A DNA stretch of 64,000 nucleotides from Sepiola atlantica. Its lineage: Eukaryota; Mollusca; Cephalopoda; Sepiida; Sepiolidae. Location of the stretch: NCBI GenBank assembly GCA_963556195.1, contig OY744529.1, forward strand, positions 57,918,580 to 57,982,579. The letters run 5' to 3'. Numbering within the stretch: the first letter of the stretch is position 1; each line of letters opens with the position of its first letter. This document shows, in pieces, positions 10,696 through 23,417 of this stretch. Position numbers and translations under genes: made by a program. Below the pieces are notes generated by a model that was given only the letters and a program-made list of their open reading frames with translations, did not search any database and had not been told where the DNA came from.

Positions 10696-13360
10696 GTCGG
10701 TACAGTCGAGAAAACAGTAAGCAAGGAAAGAGTTCCAAAGGCCGGCAGCACGAAGAAAGAAGCTATTGGAGTAACAGGCTCTCCGGCATCTGGGGACCTC
10801 CACAGTGAATGGATGGGATTTAGCTGATTGTCGAGTTGGTCAAGTGCATTTACATCGAGGAGGCACCAGAGCAGCAAGTTCATCGGAACACATTCCATTG
10901 AAGTACTTGTAAAACAAGCACAAGGATGCAACATTGCGGCGATAGGACAGGGATAGAACTTTGTGGATAATAGAGGACCTATTAGATTAGAGACTCTTTT
11001 TTGGACCTTGTCTAAGAGGGAGAGACTAGTGGATCGTGCACCAGCCCAGATGCGACAACAATACTCCATGCATGGGTGGATGGTGGTCTTGTAAAAATAT
11101 AAGATACTTTCAGGTGTGAGAAGTTTTCTAGCATAGTAGAGGAAGCCCACTTTCTTTGCGCAAACCTTAGCAATGTCTTCTATGTATTTGTTCCAGTTCA
11201 TGTTGCCTGTAAATTTTAGGCCGAGGATTTCGAACGTTAGACTCTCATGTAGGGTAGTATTATCCATGGCAATCGATGGTTGAAGAGTTTTCTTGAAGGT
11301 GTTGAAGGAAAGAAGCTTTGCCTTAGCAGCATTAAATGTTACCATGCATTTATGACCCCATTCCATTACAGACAGGATGTCTCTTTCTTAGGATTCAGCC
11401 ATTGCCTCGGATATGTGCACGTCCGTTTTGTCCACATGACGAGAGTAGAGTGTGGTGTTGTCAGCAAATATACCCATTTCAGACACAACGTCATCAGGGT
11501 GGTCGTTTATGAAAATCAGGAACTATAAAGGTTCAAGAACCAATCCCTGGGGTACACCTGCATTTATATCAAATTGTTTGGATGAACGGCCATCGAGGTC
11601 ATGCTGGATTTTTCTCTTTGTTAGGAAAGATCTAATTATATTAAATATTCGTATTCATTTTTATGAGAAGATCTTTATGTCAGCCATTGTCAAAGGTTTT
11701 AGATGCATCAAGCGTTACTGCCCTAGCTTCATCTGCCTTGTCCAGTGTGTGGTATATGCGTTCTGGGATGACCGTTAGAATACCCGCAGTAGACCGTGAT
11801 TGCCTAAATCATCATATTCAGAAAGAAGTGTAGCATTAACGAGGAGATGGACTATGGCTAGATTGATTTATGATTTTAAAATGTTAGTAAAGTGCGGGAG
11901 TAGACTGATGGGGCGATCATTCTGATGGTCTGTTCTATTTGTAGAATTATTGAATACTGGTACCACAGAGGCAATTTTCCAACTATCAGAGAAAAAAGAT
12001 TCGGCAAGGCATTTGTTGTAAAGTTTGGAGAGGAGAGAGGCCAGTTCAAAAGAAAATTGCTTTATTACTATTACTGGTATAAGATCAGACCCATATGCTT
12101 TGGAGGTGTCTATGTTTTTTATTATATCCCCGATATGAGGTGGGGTGATGACCAGGTTATCAAGTGTGGCTTCAGTCCGCAATGGAAAATTTGGGAGGGA
12201 GTAGTTCGCGGAGTCCAAAGTGTACTTTAAGGCAAAACGTTGGGCAAGTAATTCAGCCTTGTCAGTTGCTGTGCAACCGACATCATTGGGGTTGGATAGC
12301 GGGGGAATTGTTGATTGCTTATTGTTAACCACACTATTGTAGATTTTCCAGAAATCACGAGTACCTAGTTTTTGCTGACAGAGTACGTTTTCTGGTAATC
12401 TCTGTATACCTTTTCTTTTCTTCAGCTATCACATTCTTACAATTTGTTCTTGCCATTATAAATGTCTGTCTATTCGTAGTTTAGCATGGGGACATGAGCT
12501 TCAATGCCTGCTTTGAATCATTCGGTTACCTCATTTGCGCACAGAGAGAAAACGTTTCACTCCATCGGGTTTCTCTAGTGGAATCCCAATAAACCTGCTT
12601 GTAGTATCTCGTCGTTTTGAGCAACGGCTCATCAGCTTTGGGATGAGATTTTAGGGTGATATCTATTATTACCACAAGGTAATCAGCATTCCTAAGTGGG
12701 CTATGGGCATTCGTCACACAAGCCCCAGAGAGTAAGGCCAAAAACAGGTCGAGGAGTGGCGCTTGCTGGTCCATACGATTAGGGAGACAAGTCGAGAAAG
12801 TGACAGTATGTGAGAGGGAGTACGCTATGGAGAAACTATACGTGGACTTACCAGTTGCGTCTGTATAGCTGGAAAATTTAAGCCAGTCACGGTAATGTGA
12901 ATTAAAATCTCTAAATACATGTATTTGGGCACTCGAGTCAAGTGAAAGTTCTGTATCTATGCTTTCAGAGACAAAACTAAGCAGGGTACAGCCATTGGTC
13001 GAAGGAAAACGGTATAAAAATATAAGTAACTAACGCTGTGCTGTAAGGTTAATCTAAAGCTTGATCATCTGCTTCACCCTATGTTCTCTAGTCAAGGGGA
13101 AAGTATTCCAAACATAAATCCATAGCCCGTACATATGTTTGTCAGAGTTTTTACGGTAGAGGGGTGGGGGGTACTCAGTCATGTCAAACTTGTGTGAGGA
13201 GGTTGAGGATTGTAAGTTTGTTTCATTTAGTGCTAGGATATTCGCGGAGTTTACGAGTAGACAGGTTTCTACGTCATTGATGTTGGTTATAAGCCCTGGA
13301 TATTTGTGAATGCTAGCCTCAAATGCGGAAGCGAATATGTTTCTCGTGGGTGTCTGATTT
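10671..13360 (-). pseudogene. LINE ORF2: endonuclease plus reverse transcriptase, decayed
   Basis: Reading down the minus strand: LALNETNLQ (about 13.24 kb) and FRDFNSHYRDWL (about 12.9 kb) are APE endonuclease blocks, followed by DQQAPLLDLFL and NADYLVV. Reverse transcriptase follows: WKIASVVPVFNNS and RPISLLP (11.87-11.95 kb), motif A as TLDASKTFD, motif B as GVPQG (about 11.55 kb), motif C as FADN rather than FADD (about 11.48 kb), and the C-terminal block HPCMEYCC at about 11.06 kb. At least four open segments are separated by stops and frameshifts. It is a jockey/CR1-like copy, nearly complete in ORF2 but inactive. Its 3' end abuts the gag relic at about 10.70 kb. Confidence 0.8.
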
Positions 13361-14165
13361 AGTTTTTTTTACTTTGTATTGTCATTTTGGTTTTAGATAG
13401 AGTGGAGAGGGCCAAGTTGGTGCTTGTTTAGTGCCAATAAGCCCACACATCCAGACATTAGTCAAGGATTAATCTATGGAGTGTGTGGCCTCTGTAATGC
13501 CCATCGGATATAACTATAGGGTATTTTGCAATGCGCAACATAGTACGTACAATTATTCACGATATTATACAACTGTAGATAGAGTAACCGTTCTTAGCGT
13601 TACCTAAGTGTTTGGGCCCTTGCACTAGCAGTCGGAAACAGCAGCCAGACAAGCTGTCTAACCTGTATCCTGAACCTGTCGGAACAAGAGCGAGCCAGAC
13701 TAGTCATGTGAGACAAAAAAACTTTCCTCAAGTTGCCAAGATATAGAGAAAGGGAGACGGCGTTCATTGTCGTAGTCAGGAAACAAGGTCAAGCACTGAA
13801 TGTCTTTGAGGTGACCCTTCGCTAGTACCTCTGCGCATGGCTAATAGGCAAAGAAGGAGGGCAAAGGCCAAGCGATAGGCAGAGCCTATCTACTCCTTAA
13901 GCAATTTCAGGTTTGCAATCCGGATATTTTGTTCGAGACTCCAGCTGTAGGAAGGTTGTCGATCAGGACTAAGGAAGCCTCCGCTCCCCCAACGGATTTC
14001 TGCAAAAACGTGCAGAAGTCAGTAATACAGTTTTTATATCAGTGTTTCCTTCTCTTAGATGAATGATCTGACAAGGTCTACGGGTCCATCACACCAAGAA
14101 GGGGTAATCCCGCGCCCGTGTATTAGTCAGGTATTTCAGAGCCTACGAAGGTATTTTAAAAAAGA
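13361..14165. other. Unassigned; possibly 5' part of the reverse LINE
   Basis: Fairly GC-balanced sequence with short, interrupted frames on the minus strand. It may be ORF1 or 5' UTR of the adjoining LINE. No recognisable domain. Confidence 0.3.
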
Positions 14166-14169
14166 ATTC

Positions 14170-14277
<108 letters not shown>

Positions 14278-14431
14278 AGTTTACAGGTCACTTTCTAGAG
14301 AAAACAGAAAATTGAAGATGGGATCGTCTCTCATAAGTCATATTTACTGTACAGACATTTCACCGGACAGTAAAGTGGGTGAGAGGGCTAATCTACTTTT
14401 GTATAAGTCAGACGAAAGAACACTTAGATAT

Positions 14432-14993
14432 GATGTTACAGAATAGAATAAAACATATATAGAAAATACGTAAAAGAAAGAAATATATGAAGGAAAAATT
14501 AATTTAGATAAAAGTAAAAAAAATCACAAGAGTTAGATCAAGAAACAGAAATAAGAAAAATATTTTAACTTAGTTAACATATAAATGCCGTGTTTGCATC
14601 TTTGGTCAAGTTGAAAAATTATTCCCGCTAGGAGAGAGGAAATATCTGACTAATTAAATGGCTTCTTTTTATAGATATTGAGGGACAGGCAAGTTTTACA
14701 GTTGGAGAGTGGGTGGTGGGGGTTCTTTATTTAACTTCACTAGCTAGAGAATTCTTCTTTTTTTTAATTGTTTTCATGGTTGAATCACTTAAGTTTGACT
14801 GAAATCAGATATGGAACTGACTAGTGACACGAGGATCCACCAGTCTAGTCAGTTCCATATCTAGACATGTTACAGAATAGAAGAAAAAAATAGAAAACAC
14901 GTAAAAGAAAGAAATATATGAATGAAAAAATAATTTAAATAAAAGTAAACATCACCAGAGTTGTGGTATGAATAATTTAAAAACAAGAAAAAA
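14432..14993. repeat. Two ~130-bp direct repeats leading into the satellite
   Basis: ACAGAATAGAA...GTAAAAGAAAGAAATATATGAA and the following AAGAAAAATATTT segment occur at 14432-14585 and again at 14864-15010. The second copy ends in the first satellite unit, and the motif AGAAAAATATTTAACTT of the unit is already present in the first copy (about 14551). This looks like the source sequence from which the array grew. Confidence 0.65.
14807..14862. repeat. Perfect 18-bp inverted repeat
   Basis: AGATATGGAACTGACTAG at 14807-14824 pairs with 14845-14862 around a 20-nt loop. No poly-T or gene context makes it a terminator. Confidence 0.8.
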
Positions 14994-17900
14994 AGAAAAA
15001 TATTTAACTTTAACTTTTGAACGTTTTATGGACGTGGTAGTCTGTGACTTAGAAAAAAAGAAAAATATTTAACTTTAATTTTTGAACGTTTTATGGACGT
15101 GGTAGTCTGTGACTTAGAAAAAAAGAAAAATATTTAACTTTAATTTTTGAACGTTTTATGGACGTGGTAGTCTGTGACTTAGAAAAAAAGAAAAATATTT
15201 AACTTTAATTTTTGAACGTTTTATGGACGTGGTAGTCTGTGACTTAGAAAAAAAGAAAAATATTTAACTTTAATTTTTGAACGTTTTATGGACGTGGTAG
15301 TCTGTGACTTAGAAAAAAAGAAAAATATTTAACTTTAATTTTTGAACGTTTTATGGACGTGGTAGTCTGTGACTTAGAAAAAAAGAAAAATATTTAACTT
15401 TAATTTTTGAACGTTTTATGGACGTGGTAGTCTGTGACTTAGAAAAAAAGAAAAATATTTAACTTTAATTTTTGAACGTTTTATGGACGTGGTAGTCTGT
15501 GACTTAGAAAAAAAGAAAAATATTTAACTTTAATTTTTGAACGTTTTATGGACGTGGTAGTCTGTGACTTAGAAAAAAAGAAAAATATTTAACTTTAATT
15601 TTTGAACGTTTTATGGACGTGGTAGTCTGTGACTTAGAAAAAAAGAAAAATATTTAACTTTAATTTTTGAACGTTTTATGGACGTGGTAGTCTGTGACTT
15701 AGAAAAAAAGAAAAATATTTAACTTTAATTTTTGAACGTTTTATGGACGTGGTAGTCTGTGACTTAGAAAAAAAGAAAAATATTTAACTTTAATTTTTGA
15801 ACGTTTTATGGACGTGGTAGTCTGTGACTTAGAAAAAAAGAAAAATATTTAACTTTAATTTTTGAACGTTTTATGGACGTGGTAGTCTGTGACTTAGAAA
15901 AAAAGAAAAATATTTAACTTTAATTTTTGAACGTTTTATGGACGTGGTAGTCTGTGACTTAGAAAAAAAGAAAAATATTTAACTTTAATTTTTGAACGTT
16001 TTATGGACGTGGTAGTCTGTGACTTAGAAAAAAAGAAAAATATTTAACTTTAATTTTTGAACGTTTTATGGACGTGGTAGTCTGTGACTTAGAAAAAAAG
16101 AAAAATATTTAACTTTAATTTTTGAACGTTTTATGGACGTGGTAGTCTGTGACTTAGAAAAAAAGAAAAATATTTAACTTTAATTTTTGAACGTTTTATG
16201 GACGTGGTAGTCTGTGACTTAGAAAAAAAGAAAAATATTTAACTTTAATTTTTGAACGTTTTATGGACGTGGTAGTCTGTGACTTAGAAAAAAAGAAAAA
16301 TATTTAACTTTAATTTTTGAACGTTTTATGGACGTGGTAGTCTGTGACTTAGAAAAAAAGAAAAATATTTAACTTTAATTTTTGAACGTTTTATGGACGT
16401 GGTAGTCTGTGACTTAGAAAAAAAGAAAAATATTTAACTTTAATTTTTGAACGTTTTATGGACGTGGTAGTCTGTGACTTAGAAAAAAAGAAAAATATTT
16501 AACTTTAATTTTTGAACGTTTTATGGACGTGGTAGTCTGTGACTTAGAAAAAAAGAAAAATATTTAACTTTAACTTTTGAACGTTTTATGGACGTGGTAG
16601 TCTGTGACTTAGAAAAAAAGAAAAATATTTAACTTTAATTTTTGAACGTTTTATGGACGTGGTAGTCTGTGACTTAGAAAAAAAGAAAAATATTTAACTT
16701 TAACTTTTGAACGTTTTATGGACGTGGTAGTCTGTGACTTAGAAAAAAAGAAAAATATTTAACTTTAATTTTTGAACGTTTTATGGACGTGGTAGTCTGT
16801 GACTTAGAAAAAAAGAAAAATATTTAACTTTAACTTTTGAACGTTTTATGGACGTGGTAGTCTGTGACTTAGAAAAAAAGAAAAATATTTAACTTTAATT
16901 TTTGAACGTTTTATGGACGTGGTAGTCTGTGACTTAGAAAAAAAGAAAAATATTTAACTTTAACTTTTGAACGTTTTATGGACGTGGTAGTCTGTGACTT
17001 AGAAAAAAAGAAAAATATTTAACTTTAATTTTTGAACGTTTTATGGACGTGGTAGTCTGTGACTTAGAAAAAAAGAAAAATATTTAACTTTAACTTTTGA
17101 ACGTTTTATGGACGTGGTAGTCTGTGACTTAGAAAAAAAGAAAAATATTTAACTTTAATTTTTGAACGTTTTATGGACGTGGTAGTCTGTGACTTAGAAA
17201 AAAAGAAAAATATTTAACTTTAATTTTTGAACGTTTTATGGACGTGGTAGTCTGTGACTTAGAAAAAAAGAAAAATATTTAACTTTAACTTTTGAACGTT
17301 TTATGGACGTGGTAGTCTGTGACTTAGAAAAAAAGAAAAATATTTAACTTTAATTTTTGAACGTTTTATGGACGTGGTAGTCTGTGACTTAGAAAAAAAG
17401 AAAAATATTTAACTTTAATTTTTGAACGTTTTATGGACGTGGTAGTCTGTGACTTAGAAAAAAAGAAAAATATTTAACTTTAACTTTTGAACGTTTTATG
17501 GACGTGGTAGTCTGTGACTTAGAAAAAAAGAAAAATATTTAACTTTAATTTTTGAACGTTTTATGGACGTGGTAGTCTGTGACTTAGAAAAAAAGAAAAA
17601 TATTTAACTTTAATTTTTGAACGTTTTATGGACGTGGTAGTCTGTGACTTAGAAAAAAAGAAAAATATTTAACTTTAACTTTTGAACGTTTTATGGACGT
17701 GGTAGTCTGTGACTTAGAAAAAAAGAAAAATATTTAACTTTAATTTTTGAACGTTTTATGGACGTGGTAGTCTGTGACTTAGAAAAAAAGAAAAATATTT
17801 AACTTTAATTTTTGAACGTTTTATGGACGTGGTAGTCTGTGACTTAGAAAAAAAGAAAAATATTTAACTTTAACTTTTGAACGTTTTATGGACGTGGTAG

Positions 17901-18303
17901 TCTGTGACTTAGAAAAAAAGAAAAATATTTAACTTTAATTTTTGAACGTTTTATGGACGTGGTAGTCTGTGACTTAGAAAAAAAGAAAAATATTTAACTT
18001 TAATTTTTGAACGTTTTATGGACGTGGTAGTCTGTGACTTAGAAAAAAAGAAAAATATTTAACTTTAACTTTTGAACGTTTTATGGACGTGGTAGTCTGT
18101 GACTTAGAAAAAAAGAAAAATATTTAACTTTAATTTTTGAACGTTTTATGGACGTGGTAGTCTGTGACTTAGAAAAAAAGAAAAATATTTAACTTTAATT
18201 TTTGAACGTTTTATGGACGTGGTAGTCTGTGACTTAGAAAAAAAGAAAAATATTTAACTTTAACTTCTGAACGTTTTATAGACGTGGTAGTCTGTGACTT
18301 AGA
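14984..18303. repeat. 65-bp satellite, 51 copies, with higher-order structure
   Basis: The marker GACGTGGTAG recurs every 65 bases from 15031 to 18281. Units are identical except for one T/C site (TAATTTTTGA or TAACTTTTGA). The C form is found in units 0, 24, 26, 28, 30, 32, 35, 38, 41, 44, 47 and 50. So a uniform block is followed by a 130-bp dimer block and then a 195-bp trimer block. The final unit has two extra changes (CTTCTGA, TTTTATAGACG). The near absence of other mutation implies very recent expansion or assembly smoothing. Confidence 0.98.
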
Positions 18304-19208
18304 CTTCCTATATAACTATATAGACGACATCTTGATAGCTCCTCACCGGATGAACATTTAAAATATCTGAGTATTTTATTCGTGCATTTGTAGCGTTATT
18401 ATGTCAGGATAAACAAAAAAGTCTTTACAGTACATTTGGACGTATACTTTTGCCTATTTACTTAGCTATTAAAAATTTTCGCTATGCATGGGAAGATCGG
18501 GAATTTGCTATTTACGCGGATCGCTGTCCACTTACGCTCGCGCTACGTGCTAAGCCAGACAAATATCCCCCTCGGGAAGCTATGCATTTGGACTTCATTT
18601 CCCGGCATATATTCGGTTCACAAAACACTGCTGCAGGCGCATTATCTCGCCTACCCATCAGCGCTATTTCTTCACCGGAGGATATTAATCTCCGTCAAAT
18701 GGTTTTAGCCATCTTTGGACGATCTGAATCTGTCAACTTAACAATTTGCTAATTGCACATTCCAGTACATCTCTATCCCTAAAGCGGATGAGCAAATTGT
18801 ATGCGAGACATTTACGAATGCACCTCGCCCTCTAGTTGTTGCGAATCATCGAAAAACTGTATTTTCTTCTTTGTACGGACTGGTTCACAACATAGTCTCT
18901 GCCTCGCTCAAACTCATTTCAGCCAGGTTCTTCTGGACAAATATGAGACACAAAATCACTGCTTGAACCAGTTCCTGTCAACCCTGTCAGAAATCGAGGG
19001 TGTACAGACATGTACCAGCCAGACTAGCAACATTCAGTACCTCTGATGCAAGATTCAAACACATACGCATTGACTTGGCTGGAGCCTGGTCGGTCAGCCA
19101 AGGCTACTCCAACTCACTACTATGTATTGATCGTTTTTCACAATGGCCTGAGGCCATCCCACTGAGCGATATATCTGCTGAAACTGTAGCTGTGCCCTTA
19201 TATCGATG
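18301..19208 (+). pseudogene. Ty3/gypsy pol relic: RT end, RNase H, integrase
   Basis: The first bases after the satellite read LYNYIDDILIA, the YIDD catalytic motif C of gypsy reverse transcriptase, then DEHLKYLSILF. At about 18450 the RNase H end begins: IYLAIKNFRYAWEDREF, LALRAKPDKY, MHLDFISRHI and NTAAGALSRLP. The integrase follows: ARFFWTNMRHKITAW, then C-x2-C (SCQPCQK, the zinc pair), then DARFKHIRIDLAGAW and CIDRFSQWPEAIPLSDISAE with the first catalytic aspartate. RT and RNase H are joined by a deletion, and frames shift several times. It is cut off after the integrase core starts. Probably from the same element as the gag at 10.37 kb. Confidence 0.85.
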
Positions 19209-20590
19209 AAAGAACACACATAATGCTAGTGTAAACATGCACTCGGCTGCATGTTTTAGTGGTACATGCGAATGGCAGACGTTACATGGGATAGATGTTC
19301 GGCCAAAGGAAGAAGAAATTGAAAGTATCTCTGATTGTGCGTTAGACTACACATGAATTGTCTTTTGTTTGAAATAAAATAAGTGCCTTATTAAACAAGG
19401 AATCATGCTGAGACTGACCTGCTTGAGAAAAGTAATATTACTAAATGGACTCCAGATAAAACCCTTTGAGTTGACACTGTCTGGCCGTTATCTATAGTGT
19501 ATATCTCAAGTAGCCAGTTCACTGAGAAAGATCAGAATGTAAGATTTTAGGTCAGGAGTGGACATATCCCAGAAGAGGGAAAGTCAATGAGTGGAGCCGG
19601 CCCTCTGAGCAGGAGACAGTCAGTTGGAGTTCGACGTTAGAGGTGGCAAGTTGTTTTTCTGAAAGCTGGCGGGTCAGTTGGGCCGGTGTGCCACTCCGGG
19701 AAAGTTGATTGGTTGGGGCTCTTAGCTAAAAGATTGTGTTTATTGGACTTATATTTTGGTTTGGTCAGGCAAAAATCCCATTTTCTTAAGTCTGCTATTC
19801 AACATAAGAAAACGAGTCCTTTTTAACCTCTAAAGGAAAATAAATCGATGGTTATTATTTTAAACTAGAGTTGTGTTTTTTGTTTGGAAGGAGAATTCCT
19901 TTGTTGCACACTGGCTGACTGGCACAAGTGGGACGATCTCAACCAGTGCAGTGAATACACTCATACATGTTCATATCTATTGCTGTGGTCATCGGATTCT
20001 GACCCTGTTGGATACAGAAAACACCAAAGCACACCCAAGAATTCACATTTCGTGCCTACATGATGCAAGAACCGCAATATGCACGAGACAGGCCCTCAGA
20101 CAACAAAAAGAGAGAAGAAGAACAGTTAAGACGTCACCGAAGAATAGTAGGTCTAAAACCAATTCATTTTTCCTCTGCTTATCCTCTTTTCATTTCGCAC
20201 TCATGTTCGTACCAATTGGCTTTTTTTCTGGTGCCGGATTATTTTGTTCTTCCTCTTTCACCAACAAAAGATAAAACTCCGTTCTTAGTAGTAGCAGTAG
20301 TAGTACTCGCCCCAAATTATCTAAGTCGCAGCCCAAAATGAAATCATGTTTTCCAACGACAGTCTAAACACCCGCGAACGACGTTAGCTGTGTCGAGTAC
20401 AAAAAACATCACTTCCTCGAACAAAAATGTATTCTTTTTATTCAGCTCTTTTGGACTGCCAAAAGCGATTATTTTGCATAATCACGACAGTCGTCTCGAA
20501 ATCAGACAGTTCCAGGTTCGCTGCCGCGCGCAGCCACTGTTTCCTTGCAGCGGACAGGTGCTAGTTGTGGCTGCTTATCTCTTGGGCTAA
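19209..20590. other. Unassigned sequence between gypsy relics
   Basis: Mixed composition with open frames (19873-20274, 20060-20341) that match nothing I recognise. A 19.55-19.75 kb GC-richer patch could be LTR or UTR sequence. No firm feature. Confidence 0.35.
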
Positions 20591-20597
20591 AACATGA

Positions 20598-20965
20598 TGA
20601 AACAATGGTCAACTACTGCTCAAACAAAGAATGTGACTCTTGTGGCACCCATGAGCTGGTTGTTCCGTGTCTAGAACGATAAGATTGTCGCGATAAACAT
20701 CCTCATTGCGCAGACATACTAAGATACTTCATGTCCGTCAGCCGGGCATTTCGAGAATGAAAAGTTTGTGTATTGGACAAGCATGAAAAAATGATATTGA
20801 AAATGCGGTGAAAATATGCACAAGTTGTGATTTGGCAGCGAAGTCACCTTCTATAAAGTTCAGACCCTAGCCGAAAAATGACAGACCGTAGTCTATGATC
20901 CATATAGATGTTGCTGGCTCACTAATAGTGGTGGGGCAGTCTTTCTCTAGCATACTATTCTGTTC
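20598..20965 (+). pseudogene. Ty3/gypsy integrase N-terminal relic
   Basis: Frames read HPGISRMKS-type sequence near 20730, then DIENAVKICTSCDLAAKSP and, after a stop, MIHIDVAGSL. This is the integrase zinc finger (H-H-C-C, with CTSC visible) running into the start of the catalytic core. 20598-20760 is repeated at about 23005-23165. Stops and frameshifts are present throughout. It belongs to a different gypsy lineage from the one at 18.3 kb. Confidence 0.6.
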
Positions 20966-21109
20966 TTTAGTAAATACACACTCCTGTAAATATACTACCG
21001 TGTTGTCTTATTTATTATCGGCTCTTCAATGTCACAACACAGACCCAGAGCTAGTAAATCTGGCGTATGCTTTTTCTGGACGGTATGGCATCGAAGTGGA
21101 TCGGAGAAT

Positions 21110-21560
21110 TTCGCACTGATCACCTAAATGTCACAAATAAAGAGCTGCTCGACCAACTTTCAGCGCAGTACGGCGAATTTACTAATTCCGCCGATGTCGC
21201 CAGGGCTTTAATTAAAATAAAGCAGAATTGAGGTGAGGTACTCGCGGAGTTAGGAGAAAAATGAACCAAATTGCTAGGTTAGCGTATAGGGACGCCCAGG
21301 CTTCAGCTGTGCCAGTGCAGTATAGGGACGAAGAAAGACATAGAAGGATCAGCTGTGTAAGTGCAGTTATCTGAATTCTTTATTGAGTCACTGATGAACC
21401 CCTTTATTAAGGACGATGTGGGCAGATCAAATCCGGCAACTTTATCGGAGGCCTTGTATTTGGCAAGACAAAGCGGAAGGCTCTGTGAACGACTCCGAGA
21501 AGTCCAGAAAAAAGAACAGGCTATCCTAAATGTTAGCTTATCAAATGGCGTAAATTGACA
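21110..21560 (+). pseudogene. Ty3/gypsy gag relic
   Basis: Reading frames give KELLDQLSAQYG, NQIARLAYRDAQ and QLSEFFIESLMNPFIKDDV followed by RSNPATLSEALYLARQS. This is the C-terminal half of a gypsy-type capsid domain (the 'f--GL---fik--v--s-p-tl-eA' pattern). The frames are broken by stops and shifts at about 21230 and 21370. Confidence 0.65.
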
Positions 21561-22049
21561 GCAGAGACTATGGTTGGGTGGTAGGCATACTAGAATAAGA
21601 ATACCCCAAACTGACCCATAAGCTGGAAACGGTCGAAGAAGGGCCATGGTGGCTACAGTTGTAGCAAATCGACAAAAACTGTAGTTAGTAAGTTTTGGTA
21701 GTACACTTCCGTTAAATCGAAGACACTGCATCGTTGGCATTTTAGTCATAAAAGACTACCACGGGACTGTATATGGTCACCTGAGGAAAGAATAAATGAC
21801 TTCGCCCAGGAAAATGAAAGACCAAGGTACTCTCGAATCTCACTAACTACCACTGGATTGATAAGAGGCCTGCAACACGGACATGTAACACTATTAAGTC
21901 CTTAATAAAAGAAGGAACCCGAGAAAATATGAACACTAGAGAGCATGGGTGTCAGAAAAGTGGTGGAAGCGTTTCGAATCGTGCACACCGGAGAAAAGCA
22001 TAAAACAAAGCTCTAAAGAGTAGAGGAGCACAGGGATACAAACTCACCA

Positions 22050-22400
22050 ATCAGGGGCCCGAAATGGATTGCATCATAAAGATTAGGGGTAGATTAGAGG
22101 CAATGATCGACACTGGTCTGAGGTCTCGTTCCTAAAATCATCTTATTTTTAAAGAGCTACAAACAAAAGAATCGGAATTGAGGGATTCCAACCTAACATT
22201 GACCCTAGCAAACGGACAAAAGATGGGGTTGAGAAAAACAATATGCAATCTATATCCTTGTGTAAGGTCAAAGAAAAAAAGGTGGCATTTGATAATTGGG
22301 GAAAATGACAAGGGGGGGGGCAAATATAACACAAGGATAGGCGTCCATTTCTGCAGAACTGGATGTTCCCACATTAAAGGCTGGTTTTGTGTCTAACTTT
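22050..22400 (+). pseudogene. Ty3/gypsy aspartic protease relic
   Basis: The frame reads KIRGRLEAMIDTG with the DTG active-site triad of retropepsins, then a stop, then FKELQTKESELRDSNLTLTL and LANGQK. The triad lies 0.5 kb after the gag relic on the same strand, the order expected of gag-pro. No reverse transcriptase follows, so the rest of pol is deleted. Confidence 0.6.
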
Positions 22401-22999
22401 GCCTTCAATGGGCAGGCAAGTAACTTTAGATATTTATTTGATTCGCACTAAAGCATCGCGTCAACTAACCTTTGACTCTCAGAAATGACAGTTTTGTTTC
22501 AACAAGCAGAGGTGGCGGGTGCATTCGGAAAGGTCAAAAGTAAAAATAACTGCTGGCTGACGTCGGAAAACTTGAGAATAACACCGAGTAACTCTTATTC
22601 TTTATTTCTCGTTCTCTATCTCTCTTTCTTTTTGTTATGTATTCTTGTTTCTCTCCTTTGTGCTGAACGTTTTTCTCTTTAAATTGTTGCCACGGAAGAG
22701 AGAGACATCAGTTGCTGAGAACCCATCACACAGAATAGACGCGTGTCAGCCCGGCTCGGCGACTCCAGTTTTTTTACGTTTGTTGGAAGCTGGCATGAAC
22801 AAACAAATTTGTTATTTTTATATATAATTCTTTGTTTACCTCTTTTTACAAAGTGATTTTCAGCGGTTATGGTCAAGTTCCCGATTAACCCAGTCAATTA
22901 ATTATCTTGAGAGAATTAATTACGGTATACAACGACCCGGTATTACTCTTTCGAATAGCACCATGCCACTGCGTTTAATGATCTTGGACAGTGTCGGCT
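22401..22999. other. Unassigned sequence downstream of the protease relic
   Basis: T-rich stretch near 22590-22680, then mixed sequence. No recognised domain. Confidence 0.35.
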
Positions 23000-23004
23000 C
23001 AAAC

Positions 23005-23165
23005 AAGAAGAAACAATGATCAATTGCTGCTGGAACAGGGAATGTGACTCTCGTGGATGACGCCAGCTGGTTGATTCGTGCCCAGGACGATAAGATTCCT
23101 TCCAGAGACGTTCCACGGCGCAGACACACCAAGATACACTCCCCGGGGCACGATAGTATGACAGA
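23005..23165 (+). repeat. Second copy of the 20598-20760 pol segment
   Basis: Shares CAATG-TCAA-TGCT, GAATGTGACTCT-GTGG, GAGCTGGTTG-type and ACGATAAGATT segments with 20598-20760 in the same orientation and order. Because the first copy runs straight into integrase code, these are two pol fragments, not a pair of LTRs. Confidence 0.65.
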
Positions 23166-23364
23166 GATATGCAAATAGAAAATAATATCTGTATACATCG
23201 GAGATAGCATTACAAATGAATAAGGACAGATAATTGACAGGGGAAAGAAAAATAAAGAGAAAAAAGAAACAATAAAAGGATAGAAAATAAAGAATAAGAG
23301 GACAGATAGGTGATAAGCAAGGTGAAATTGATTTCTGGTTACCTTTTAGAAGGGTCCAAAATAC

Positions 23365-23370
<6 letters not shown>

Positions 23371-23416
<46 letters not shown>
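23371..23416. repeat. (TA)n microsatellite
   Basis: Uninterrupted TA run. Confidence 0.97.

Positions 23417-23417
<1 letters not shown>

Noticed and set aside
20598..23165. The direct repeats at 20.60 and 23.00 kb as an LTR pair around a gag-protease element
   Set aside because: The left copy reads on into integrase zinc-finger code (DIENAVKICTSC), so the repeated segment is part of pol, not an LTR.
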